Assembly (NCBI GenBank): GCA_002722135.1
Contig: PBKJ01000025.1
Span: 1-46,527 of the forward strand
From: Methanobacteriota archaeon
GTDB lineage: Archaea > Thermoplasmatota > Poseidoniia > Poseidoniales > Poseidoniaceae
DNA length: 46,527 bases
Direction: 5' to 3'
Shown here: positions 17,517 through 27,400 of the stretch, piece after piece
Layout: each line of letters starts with the position of its first letter
How positions within the stretch are numbered: position 1 is the first letter of the stretch
Program-made: the position numbers and the translations under genes
Notes under the pieces: generated by a model
Database searches by the model: none
Told to the model about the DNA's origin: nothing
Seen by the model: the letters and a program-made list of their open reading frames with translations, nothing else

Positions 17517-18530
17517 TTGGACCCAATGAGCGAACGACTGTACATCGGCATTGACCTCGGCACGTACCAATCGACCATCGCCTCGAGCTCCGGCACCATC
17601 CACACCGTGGAAACCGTCGTCGGTCGTCCCAAGGACCCCGTGGCCCGAAACATGCTCAAGCGCGACGTCTTGTTTGGCGCTGAAGCGCTGAAGCACAAGA
17701 TGTCCTGTGACCTGTACCGCCCCATGGCGAAAGGGGTCACGCAAGACGATGAAGCCAACCTCGCGGCGGCCAAGGCCTTCATGGGCCACCTCATCGAGAC
17801 CATGGATCCCGAAGAGTACGACGAAGTGGTTGGCGTGGTCTGCTCGCCCTCCCACGTCTCCTTCACGGACAAGTCCAACCTCGTGGCCACCCTTCGCGGT
17901 CAGGTCAACGCCATCATGGTCGTCAGCGAACCGTTCGCTACCGCCTATGGCATCGGCGAATTCCACGGCACCATCGTCGTCGACATCGGTGCGGGAACCA
18001 CCGACATCGCCCGCCTCTACGGCACCTTCCCAAGCGATGACGACCAGCTCAGCATCGCCGAAGCCGGTGACTGGCTTGACCTCCACCTGATGGACCTCAT
18101 CCGCAAGAAGTACACCGGCGCTCAGGTGACCAAGGACATGGTCCGCCGCTGGAAGGAAGCCTCGTCCTACGTCGGCGGCGACGTGCGTGAAGTGCTCGTC
18201 GACCTCTCTGTCGAAGGAAAGCAGCAGCGCGTGGACATTGGCGACCTCATCGGTGAAGCCTGCGATGCGCTCGTGCCCCTCCTCGGCAACGGCATCAAGA
18301 AGACCGTGGCTGGGGCTGACCCGGAGTACCAGGAAACCTTCCGCCAGAACATCATCCTCTCCGGCGGCGGCTCGCTGATCGAGGGCATCGCCGAGCGCTT
18401 GGCGGCGGAGATCGCCGACATCGGAAACGTGGCCGTGCGCTGCGTCGAAGACCCCATCGACAAGGTGGCCGTCGGTGCCGTCGCCCTCGCCCAAGACATG
18501 CCTGAAGACATGTTCACCTCCATCGAGTGA
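17517..18530 (+). CDS. Actin-like ATPase, MamK/MreB-like
   Basis: 'LYIGIDLGTYQSTIAS' (phosphate 1), 'VETVVGRPKDPVARNMLKRDVLFGAEAL', 'TIVVDIGAGTTDIARLYGTFP' (phosphate 2), 'QNIILSGGGSLIEGIAERL' (adenosine motif). Confidence 0.85.
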   Translation: MDPMSERLYIGIDLGTYQSTIASSSGTIHTVETVVGRPKDPVARNMLKRDVLFGAEALKHKMSCDLYRPMAKGVTQDDEANLAAAKAFMGHLIETMDPEEYDEVVGVVCSPSHVSFTDKSNLVATLRGQVNAIMVVSEPFATAYGIGEFHGTIVVDIGAGTTDIARLYGTFPSDDDQLSIAEAGDWLDLHLMDLIRKKYTGAQVTKDMVRRWKEASSYVGGDVREVLVDLSVEGKQQRVDIGDLIGEACDALVPLLGNGIKKTVAGADPEYQETFRQNIILSGGGSLIEGIAERLAAEIADIGNVAVRCVEDPIDKVAVGAVALAQDMPEDMFTSIE

Positions 18531-18619
18531 CGGCGCGGCCGTTTTGCTCCGACAACGCAGGCCCTCAGGGGCTCGATTGAAGGAAGGTTCAAGTGCGGTT
18601 CGACGGGCTTCACGCTCAC

Positions 18620-19873
18620 ATGTCGTCCAGCGAAGCCGCTTCGACTCGTGGGACCTCCAATGCTCGTGAGGAACGGGCCGCCCTCGAAGGTATGCTCCGC
18701 GGGTATCCCGTGGAACAGTTGGTCGAGGAGGTCATGACGGCGTGGGAAGAGCTCGCAGAGCGCAACGACGAGGTCGTGGAAGCCAAACAGCGGCTCCGCG
18801 TCATGGAACTGGACCTCGCAGAACGTGCTGACGAAGTCGCTCCTGAAGTCAAGCGGCTCAAGGAAATCGAGCAGGTCGCAAGCGATGCACAAGCCCGCAT
18901 CGTTCACCTCGAGCGTTTGCTGGAAGACGCGCGAGAAGAAGCGGCCATGCACGCAGCGTCCGCCTCTGCTGAGGAGCGCAAGCGTTTGTCCAGCGAAGTG
19001 GAACGGCTCGGTGCGCTCTGTGAAAGCCAAGACGAAGTCATTGGCGAAATGGAAGAACGCGTGGAGCGTATGGTCGTGGCGCTGGAACGCGCTGCTGATG
19101 CGGGCCTGACCTCGGTCACGGCGGACGAGGTCCGTCGCCTCAAGCAACTCAACGACGAAGCGCAAAGCGCGTTGGCCGGCGAACAGGCCAGCGTCAAGAG
19201 CCTCGAGGAAGAGCGTCAGCGTTTGCGCGACATCGCCGACCGACTTCGTGGCCTCATCGACGTCCGCGATCAGCGCCTTGCCGAACTCGAGGATCAAGTG
19301 GAGCGCGTCATGAGCGGCCCCAAGTCCATCTCGGCTGAACACGATTACCTCGTCGAGCAAATCGAGGACCTCAAGCGCCGGCTCCTTGAGCGAAACCGCG
19401 AGTATGAATCTCTACGGAGGCGAGAACGCCGTCTGCACAACGACGTCTTCGAGCGTGATGAGCGCCTTGCTCAGATGACGCTGACGATGACCGATCTTGA
19501 GGCGGCCCTGCAGGACCGGACCGCCGAGTTGCGCGACCTCGAGACCCGTGCGGCGGATGCAGAGGGCGAAGTCGAGCGTCAGCGCCGCGGCGAGCGTACC
19601 CGTGAAGTGGTCGGCAAAGCCTTCTCCGACACGCTCGGTTTGGTTCGAGGTCACGACCAGCGTGAGGCGGCGCGTGCTGCGTACGCGGACGCACCAGACG
19701 TTGAACGCCGCATCAGTGCGCCGACCGTTGAGGACATCGAGCGCTTGGCTGAGGGTGAGGAAATCGATCTTGCCGTGGACGTGACGCCCGTTCCCGTGGG
19801 CGAGGAGGTCGAAGAGGACCGACCGCCGACACCGGGCGGGAAAGGCGACCCGGTCGTCTACGACGAAGACTGA
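18620..19873 (+). CDS. Long coiled-coil protein with acidic/Pro-rich C-terminal tail
   Basis: About 300 aa of heptad-rich E/R/L sequence; tail 'EDIERLAEGEEIDLAVDVTPVPVGEEVEEDRPPTPGGKGDPVVYDED'; directly downstream of the actin-like gene. Confidence 0.75.
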   Translation: MSSSEAASTRGTSNAREERAALEGMLRGYPVEQLVEEVMTAWEELAERNDEVVEAKQRLRVMELDLAERADEVAPEVKRLKEIEQVASDAQARIVHLERLLEDAREEAAMHAASASAEERKRLSSEVERLGALCESQDEVIGEMEERVERMVVALERAADAGLTSVTADEVRRLKQLNDEAQSALAGEQASVKSLEEERQRLRDIADRLRGLIDVRDQRLAELEDQVERVMSGPKSISAEHDYLVEQIEDLKRRLLERNREYESLRRRERRLHNDVFERDERLAQMTLTMTDLEAALQDRTAELRDLETRAADAEGEVERQRRGERTREVVGKAFSDTLGLVRGHDQREAARAAYADAPDVERRISAPTVEDIERLAEGEEIDLAVDVTPVPVGEEVEEDRPPTPGGKGDPVVYDED

Positions 19874-20679
19874 GCGGACAACCCGCTCAACACGTCGTCC
19901 AAAGCATGCACCAAGGCCTCGGTGTCGGCCGTTTCTTCGATCAGCGTCCCGGTCACCACCCAGTCGGCTCCTGCCTCGACCGCCCGCCCTACAGACGTGC
20001 CGTCGCGCAACCCGCCGCCCACCATGAGGGTCAGACCGGGTACGTCCCGCGCTGCGCGGATCAGCTCAGAAGTGACCGGCGCATCAGCACCTGACCCTGC
20101 TTCAAGGTACAGCAAACGGAAGCCGTACATCGAGGCGGTCAAGGCATTGGCCCTGACGCGTCCGATGTCATCGGGCTGGACCAGATCGGCTTTGCCAACG
20201 CGACCGACTTCCCCACCAGGAGCGATGACGAGGTATCCTGTTGGCACCGTATCGATGTCAAATTGGTCAATGTAAGGAGCGCCCCGGACCTGCTCCGAGA
20301 TGAGGAAACGCGGGTCGGTGCTGTTCATGAGCATCATGAACAGGATGCCGTCGGCGGCGGGGGAAAGCGCGTGCGCGCCACCGGGGAAGAGCACCACAGG
20401 GACATGCCATTGGTCTTCGTCGCCTTCGGGATTCTGGGACGCGGCCATGGCCGCGAGATCGAGCGCGTCTTGAATCGCCGTGCACGTGGCGTGGACCACG
20501 TCGTCAGGGGTGTCTGTGGACCCACCGACGAGGATGAGGCGCGTGCCGCGCTCGACGGCCACCAAGGCCCGGCGAGCGGCCAGCTCCACCTCTTGCTTGC
20601 CGGGATCGATCAGCAGCGCATGGCGTGGACCGACCTTTGCCGTCACGTGAGCCAACACATCGCCGTGCTCTGAACGCAT
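19858..20679 (-). CDS. Geranylgeranylglyceryl phosphate synthase
   Basis: 'ALLIDPGKQEVELAARRALVAVERGTRLILVGGSTDTPDDVV', 'VVLFPGGAHALSPAADGILFMMLMNSTDPRFLISEQ', 'GYLVIAPGGEVGRVGKA', 'LLYLEAGSGA', 'LMVGGGLRDG'. Confidence 0.88.
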   Translation of the reverse strand: MRSEHGDVLAHVTAKVGPRHALLIDPGKQEVELAARRALVAVERGTRLILVGGSTDTPDDVVHATCTAIQDALDLAAMAASQNPEGDEDQWHVPVVLFPGGAHALSPAADGILFMMLMNSTDPRFLISEQVRGAPYIDQFDIDTVPTGYLVIAPGGEVGRVGKADLVQPDDIGRVRANALTASMYGFRLLYLEAGSGADAPVTSELIRAARDVPGLTLMVGGGLRDGTSVGRAVEAGADWVVTGTLIEETADTEALVHALDDVLSGLSAQSSS

Positions 20680-20747
20680 CTCGACCGGTTTGACCACGGG
20701 ACAGAGGACGATAGCCGTTGCCGAGCCAACCACCACCATGAAACCGG

Positions 20748-22535
20748 ATGGCACCAGCGACCACCATGGACGAACGGGGTCCGCTGCGGCGCCTCATGGG
20801 CCACGTGGCGCACCGGGCCGCCACCATCCGTTTGGCCGTCTTATGTTCCATCCTCAACAAAATCTGGGACCTTGCGCCGCCGTTGCTGATCGGTGTCGCC
20901 GTTGACGTGGTGGTGACGCAAGAGGACTCCTTGCTCGCTTCCTTCGGCATCATTGACCCTTGGCATCAGCTGCTGGTGCTCGCAGCGGTCACCGTCGCCA
21001 TCTGGGCGCTCGAATCCCTGTTCGAATACTGGTACGGCGTCTTGTGGCGAAACCTCGCCCAGAGCGTCCAGCACGACGTGCGCATGGCGACCTTCGAACG
21101 CGTGCTGGGTCACGCCCCATCGTGGTTTGATGAACGGCGAAAGGGCGACCTGTTGGCGGTCCTCAACGACGACGTCAATCAGCTCGAACGCTTCCTCGAC
21201 AAGGGTGCAAACGACCTGTTGCAGGTGGGAACCACCGTCATCGTCGTTGGCGCGATTTTCTTTGCCATCGCTTGGGAAGTGGCCTTGCTGGCCTTCATGC
21301 CTGTCCCGCTCATCCTGTGGGGTTCCTTCCGGTACCAGCGCGCGTTGGAACCGAAGTACCTGAGCGTCCGTGACGCGGCAGGTGACCTGAACGCGTTGCT
21401 CGAAAACGACATTGGCGGCATGACCACCATCCAATCCTTCACCGCGGAACGCATCGAAGCCGGCCGGTTGACCGATCTCAGCGAGGCCTACCGGGCACGA
21501 AACCGTGAGGCGATCCGGTTGTCGGCGGGCTTCGTCCCGCTGATCCGCATGGCCATCCTTGTCGGGTTCACCGGCACCTTGCTGCTCGGTGGCTGGTTCA
21601 CCCTCGAAGGGGCCCTTGAAGTCGGGGCGTATTCGGTGCTGGTGTTCATGACGCAACGCTTGCTGTGGCCGCTCACTCGCCTCGGGGAAACCTTCGACCT
21701 GTACCAGCGGGCCATGGCCTCAACCGCTCGAATCCTCGACCTCATCGAAGCACCAGACAGTTTGGTGGACGGTGACGTGGCCCCCACCCGCGAGGAGGCG
21801 AGTGCGTCCACGCTGCGCCTGGAGAACGTGACCTTTGCTCACCCGGGCCGGGAGACCGTCCTCGACGGCATCAGCGTCGACATCGAAGCGCAAACCACCG
21901 TGGGCATCGTAGGCTCGACCGGATCTGGGAAGACCACGCTCATCCGTCTGTTGATGCGGTTCATCGACCCGAGCGAGGGGGCCGTCACCTGGTGTGGGCA
22001 CGACCTTCGTGAGTGGTCCACGACCTCCCTCCGCTCAAACATGGCCTTGGTGGACCAACACGTGACCCTGTTTCCCACCAGCGTGATGGAGAACATCCGA
22101 TACGGTCGACCGGATGCGAACGATGACGAGGTTGAGGCGGCCGCAAAGGCGGCCGAGGCTGACGCCTTCATCCGGTCCTTCCCCGACGGCTATGCCACGC
22201 TGGTGGGCGAAGGAGGGCACCGCTTGTCCGGCGGCCAGCGGCAACGCTTGGCCCTGGCCCGGGCTGTGCTGAAAGACGCCCCCGTGCTCATCCTCGACGA
22301 AGCAACCTCAGCGGTTGACAACGAAACCGAAGCGGCCATCCAACGCTCCTTGCACCGCATCGCCGAGGGGCGAACCACGGTCATCATCGCCCATCGCCTG
22401 TCAACAGTACGACACGCCGACCGCATTTTGGTCCTCGAGGGCGGAGATGTGGTCGAGGCAGGTTCGCACGAGGAATTGCTCGCTGCAGAAGGGCTCTACC
22501 ACCGGCTTTGGTCGGTGCAAACCGGATCGCGATGA
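20748..22535 (+). CDS. ABC transporter, fused permease-ATPase (MsbA/exporter type)
   Basis: Six-TM exporter domain; Walker A 'GSTGSGKTT', signature 'LSGGQRQRLALARAVL', Walker B 'VLILDEATSAVD', 'IAHRLSTVRHAD'. Confidence 0.93.
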   Translation: MAPATTMDERGPLRRLMGHVAHRAATIRLAVLCSILNKIWDLAPPLLIGVAVDVVVTQEDSLLASFGIIDPWHQLLVLAAVTVAIWALESLFEYWYGVLWRNLAQSVQHDVRMATFERVLGHAPSWFDERRKGDLLAVLNDDVNQLERFLDKGANDLLQVGTTVIVVGAIFFAIAWEVALLAFMPVPLILWGSFRYQRALEPKYLSVRDAAGDLNALLENDIGGMTTIQSFTAERIEAGRLTDLSEAYRARNREAIRLSAGFVPLIRMAILVGFTGTLLLGGWFTLEGALEVGAYSVLVFMTQRLLWPLTRLGETFDLYQRAMASTARILDLIEAPDSLVDGDVAPTREEASASTLRLENVTFAHPGRETVLDGISVDIEAQTTVGIVGSTGSGKTTLIRLLMRFIDPSEGAVTWCGHDLREWSTTSLRSNMALVDQHVTLFPTSVMENIRYGRPDANDDEVEAAAKAAEADAFIRSFPDGYATLVGEGGHRLSGGQRQRLALARAVLKDAPVLILDEATSAVDNETEAAIQRSLHRIAEGRTTVIIAHRLSTVRHADRILVLEGGDVVEAGSHEELLAAEGLYHRLWSVQTGSR

Positions 22536-22541
22536 GGCGTC

Positions 22542-23555
22542 TCAAACCTTGGTGAGCGCCCCTTCAAAGGTCCATCTGCGCCCAGATTCCGGCCATAGTG
22601 CTGCGATTGGCCACCACATCAAGGTCAGCACGATGACCAGGCCGGCGGAAAGGGTAGCGCTCGGTGCTTCGACGGCCCGATGGAGGAGCCACAGCATGGG
22701 TGTATGTGCCACGTACACGGTGAGGCTGAGGCGCCCAAGGGCAGGAAGGCCAGGCGCTCGAGCCAGCGATGCGCCAGTGGCCCAGAGGATCAACACGCCC
22801 GTGCTGGCCGCGAGGAGGAAGGGGGCATTGGCTGGGAAGAAGGTGAGGAGTGCGCGTCCGTCGGGGCTGGTGGGAGCGGCCCACGGCACTCCGGTTTGGC
22901 CGGCACGGTACAACAAGAGGCCACAGACCATCACGCCGCACAAGCACCAAGCGATGCTCGGCCGGCGCATGGCATCCCCATGCGTGCGCAGCATGACACC
23001 GAGCCACGCCAATCCACACCAAGGGATGAGGGGGTAGAGTCCTGTCAGCATCAGATGCGACACCAGGTCCTGAACTCCCCTCACCAGCACGCGTTCATCC
23101 CACGCTGAGGGGCCCTGAAGTGTGGGGGCCAGCAGCACCACTGCGGGCAACATCGCTGCTGTCGCCCGAACCCCGCGCTGGACCGCTTGGGAGGGGTGCG
23201 TCCACGGTATGAGCGCCAAGAGCGCGAACAAGGAAAGCACGCCAGGCGTGAACGGGCCATACAGGTGGGGCGCACAGAGGTTCACCAACACTTGGGCTGC
23301 AAGAAGCAGGCCTGCTCGCGCACACCGGGAACGCCACGGCCGGGGTTTCCCCGCGGCCCCCCAACCGGCCAGCACGACGAAGAGTGGGGCGGCCAAACCG
23401 CCGAGGCCAGCCACGACGTAGCCGAGGGCTGAGGTGGAACCGATCGATGGCGGCGGTGCCGTTGCCGCCACGTGCACCATGACCATCAGCAACACGGCAA
23501 GGCCGCGGAGGGCGTCAATGTCGTCGCGACGGGCGGTGTCGGGCGCCGAGGACAG
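22542..23555 (-). CDS. Polytopic membrane acyltransferase (HGSNAT/DUF1624-like); start uncertain
   Basis: Frame reads 'ALSSAPDTARRDDIDALRGLAVLLMVMVHVAATAPP' upstream of the track start; multiple TM segments; only CTG (23555) available upstream of the DALRG motif. Confidence 0.55.
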   Translation of the reverse strand: MSSAPDTARRDDIDALRGLAVLLMVMVHVAATAPPPSIGSTSALGYVVAGLGGLAAPLFVVLAGWGAAGKPRPWRSRCARAGLLLAAQVLVNLCAPHLYGPFTPGVLSLFALLALIPWTHPSQAVQRGVRATAAMLPAVVLLAPTLQGPSAWDERVLVRGVQDLVSHLMLTGLYPLIPWCGLAWLGVMLRTHGDAMRRPSIAWCLCGVMVCGLLLYRAGQTGVPWAAPTSPDGRALLTFFPANAPFLLAASTGVLILWATGASLARAPGLPALGRLSLTVYVAHTPMLWLLHRAVEAPSATLSAGLVIVLTLMWWPIAALWPESGRRWTFEGALTKV

Positions 23556-23564
23556 GGCACCACC

Positions 23565-24440
23565 TCAACCTGAACGAGCTCGGACGTGCTCCACCGCGTT
23601 GCGGAAGATCTGCAGTCCTTCGCCCTCCCATTCGCCAAGACTCCGCTCCTCCACCGGCACGCTGGCTTCGGCCTCTGGAGCGGTGTAACGGGTGTGGTCT
23701 GGGTGAAGCCACTTCGCGTAGATGGCTTCGGGGTGGGGCATGAGGCCGAACACCAGGCCGGTGGCGTCGCATACGCCCGCGATGTTGCGCGCCGATCCAT
23801 TCGGCGAAATCGGGTAAGGGAGGAGTGCGTCGGTTCGCCCTTCGCCCTTCGGGCTTGCGGGATCCACGTAACGCACCGTCAATTGGTGGGCCTCGTCCAT
23901 CCGGTCAAGGACGCTCTCGTCTTCAACCACGAAGCGCCCCTCGCCGTGGCGTACGGGACAGTCGATGCGCGTCAGCCCCTTGGTCCACACGCACGGGCTC
24001 TCAGGATCAAACTCGAGGGTCACCCATCTGTCCTCGTAGCGCCCGCTTTCGTTCAGGGCAAGGGAGGCGCGCTGCTCGAAATCTGGCGTCACGTCTCCGC
24101 CGGCGGGCGGGCCGGGGAGGAGGCCTGTCTTCACCAGCACTTGGAAGCCGTTGCAGATGCCAATCACAGGGCCGCCATTGGCCACGAAATCACGCAGCGG
24201 ATCTCGAAGGGCAAACCTGAGGCGGTTGCCAAGCAAGCGTCCGCTCCCAAGATGGTCGCCAAAGGAAAATCCGCCAGGAATGGCCAGAATGTCGTAGGTC
24301 GCAAGCACCTCTGGAGATTCGATGAGGCGGTTGACGTGAAGCCGGTCTGCTTCTGCTCCGACAAGCCGGAACACGGCGGCCGTTTCATGATCGCAATTGA
24401 TGCCAAAGCCAAACAGCACGGCCACGCGCACATCAGACAT
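23565..24440 (-). CDS. purQ: Phosphoribosylformylglycinamidine synthase, glutamine amidotransferase subunit
   Basis: 'VRVAVLFGFGINCDHETAAVFRLVGAEADRLHVNRL', 'YDILAIPGGFSFGDHLGSGRLLGNRLR', 'GPVIGICNGFQVLVKTGLLPG', 'GLMPHPEA'. Confidence 0.94.
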   Translation of the reverse strand: MSDVRVAVLFGFGINCDHETAAVFRLVGAEADRLHVNRLIESPEVLATYDILAIPGGFSFGDHLGSGRLLGNRLRFALRDPLRDFVANGGPVIGICNGFQVLVKTGLLPGPPAGGDVTPDFEQRASLALNESGRYEDRWVTLEFDPESPCVWTKGLTRIDCPVRHGEGRFVVEDESVLDRMDEAHQLTVRYVDPASPKGEGRTDALLPYPISPNGSARNIAGVCDATGLVFGLMPHPEAIYAKWLHPDHTRYTAPEAEASVPVEERSLGEWEGEGLQIFRNAVEHVRARSG

Positions 24441-27400
24441 CAGCGGCCACCTCCAACGGGGAGGGCCAATGGCGCCTTCCACGCCTCAACCATCTCCTCG
24501 ACCTCAAGGTCGATGAGCACGTCAAAGCCGTCTTCCACCACGAGGCGACCTCCGCTGACCACGAGTCCGATGAGGGTCAGCCCGTGCTGTTCGAGGGCTT
24601 GACACACCTCGGCTTCGTGAAGGGCTTCCACCCCGATGACAATGCGACCAAGGGACTCGCCCCACAGCTGGCCGAAGGTGTCCGCGCCATCGAGGCCGAG
24701 GCCGTCAAGGTCAACCATCGCGCCACGGCGGCCGCCAATGCACATCTCGGCCAAGGCCACGCCAAGGCCGCCTTCGGAACAGTCGTGCGCGGTTCGGATG
24801 CGCCCAGCGGCGATCTCAGCGGAAAGGGCGGCGTAGGCTTCGCGCTGCGCCACAGGGTCGTCCATGGACGGCACGGTGCCGCCGATGCCCGCTGCTTCGC
24901 CCGCTTCGCTGAGCATGCTGGCGACTTCCGAGGCCCCCAGCTCCTGGCGGCAGCGGCCGAAGAGGTAGAGGCGTTCGCCTTCTCGTTTGAGATCCGAAGT
25001 GGCCGTCATGCGCACGTCGGGATGGTCGCCAAAGAGCGAGAACAGCATGGTTGGGGGGATGGAAATCTTGTCCGGCCCCGTCCCGTAGTCGTTCTTCATC
25101 GAATCCTTGCCCGACACGCACGGCACGCGGTAAGCTCGGCACATGCGCTCCAGTTCACGGTTGGCGCGAACGAGTTGGGCGAGTTTGAACCGCCCGTCGG
25201 GGGTCTTTTCGGACACGATTGGATCGGGCCAGCAGAAGTTGTCGAGCCCCGCCATCCTGTCGACGTCCACGCCCACGCAGACCGCGTTTCGCACCGCTTC
25301 GTCCACGGCAGCGACAACCATGGCGCCCGCATCGATGTCCGCGTAACGTGGCACAATCCCGTTGCTGATCACCAGTCCGCGGCTGGAGCCGTGCAGTGGA
25401 GCGATCACGGCGGCATCAGCAGGCCCGTCGCGCTCAACGCCAACGAAGGGCTTGACTGCGGTTTGGGCGATCACTTCGTGGTCGTATTGCCGCACCCAAT
25501 CCTCCTTGCTGGCCACGTTCGGCCGTGCGAGAAGGCGCAGCAGCAACGCGTTGTGGTCCGCATCTTCTGGGGGAACAAAGGCAGGGTGCTCAGGCGGCGA
25601 CCATACGCTCTCCAGGCGTAATTGGGGTACGCCGTCGTGCAGGAATTCGAGCGGGAGGAGGGCCACAACCTCCTCGCCGTGGCGCACCAAGAAGCGCCCG
25701 TCGTCGGTGAACGTCGCCACCACGGTGGCCTCGACCTCGTGAACTGTTGCCATCGCTTCGAAAGCCTCGGCATGGTGAGGATGCACGGCCACCGTCATCC
25801 GCTCTTGGGATTCTGAGACGAGGATCTCCCATGGGGAAAGCCCGACCTGCTTGAGCGGCGCGGCCGCGAGGTCGATCTCAACGCCTCCGGTTTGCTCCGC
25901 CATTTCGCCGATGGAGGACGAAATCCCGCCTGCGCCGTTGTCGGTGATGCTGGCAATCAAGCCGGCGTCACGTGCTTCCAGCAGCATGTCGAGCATCTTC
26001 TTCTGCGTGATAGGGTCGCCGATCTGCACGGCGCTCGATGGGGAGTCTTCGGTCAACTCCAGCGAGGAAAAGGTCGCTCCGTGGATGCCGTCGGCGCCAA
26101 TTCGCCCGCCGACCATGTACACCAAGTCACCGGGTTCAGCGGTTTTTGCGTGACCCGGGCGGCCGTCGGGAAGCGTCGCAGGCATCAAACCAACCGTGCC
26201 GCAGTACACCAGCGGCTTGCCGATGTAGCGGTCGTCGAACACGATGGCCCCGTTGACCGTCGGGATGCCCGATTCGTTGCCGCCCACACGCACGCCGGCA
26301 TGGACGCCACGCAACACGCGGCTCGGGTGGAAGAGGTTGGAGGGGAGGTCACCCTCCCAATCGGGTGGGCCGAAGCAGAACACATCGGTGTTCGCGATGG
26401 GGCGAGCGCCCAAACCGGTCCCGAGGATATCGCGGTTGACGCCCACGATGCCCGTCATTGCACCGCCGTACGGGTCAAGGGCCGAGGGTGAATTGTGGGT
26501 CTCTGCCTTCATGCAGACGCTCCACGCGTCGTCCCAAGCAATCACCCCTGAATTGTCGTGGAAGACCGACAGCAGCCACGGCATCTCCTCCTGCATGTCA
26601 AGGGTGGGGCGCATGATGTGGGTCTTGAACAGCGAATCGATCTCAGAGTCCTCACCGGTCACCTCGTCCCGATGGTGGATGTGCGCGGCGAAGATCTTGT
26701 GCTTGCAATGCTCGCTCCACGTTTGTGCCAAACACTCCAATTCCACGTCCGTCGGAGCGTGTGGAGGCAACCCGAGGGCGGTGCGTGACGCTTGCACGGC
26801 AGGATCCCTGTAGTGGTCACGGATGGTTTGCATCTCTTCCAAGTTGAGGGCGAGCAAGCCATCCTCGGAAAGCCGGATGAGGGTTTCATCGTCAACTTCG
26901 AGGTCGACGGTCGCCGGCGGTTGTGCTTCCACGGCCGGACGCTCAGGATAGCCCAACAGGGTCCATCCATCGGAACCTGGCCCCGTCTGAATCAGAGCCC
27001 GTTCGATGAGTGGGTTGTGGAGGGAGGCTGCGATGTCGGCGCCGTCCGCGCCAGCAGGGAGGCCGTAGAAGGCGTACGTCAAGTCGGTAGCTACGCCTGC
27101 GCCCTCAACGCGGGCCTCGGGGAAGAGCGTGCGCAATCCGTCGAGTGCTGCGCTTCCTGCGTTGTCCGTCACACCGGGCTTGAAGCCGATCGTGATCACG
27201 AGGTCGGGGGCGTCAGGAAACAGGGCGGCGTCGGCCAACCAGGCCGAACCCAGTCGCCCGAGCTCGATTATCGGGTCCACAAACAGGTCGTCAACGCGCT
27301 CGCCGAGCGCGGCGGCGTCCATCGGGCTGCGGACCACAAATCCGCAAATGGAGCGCACCCGCGCCACGTCGAGGTTCAAGTCTTGCAAAAGACGCGCCTT

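Noticed and set aside
17304-19360. Long minus-strand ORFs opposite the actin-like and coiled-coil genes
   Set aside because: Mirror-frame ORFs of well-supported genes, no motifs.
17517-19873. Magnetosome island
   Set aside because: Only the MamK-like actin is present; no other mam/mms genes are recognisable in the window, so magnetosome function is unsupported.
22315-23037. 240-aa plus-strand ORF overlapping the ABC transporter end and acyltransferase
   Set aside because: Overlaps two better-supported genes; arginine-rich out-of-frame translation.
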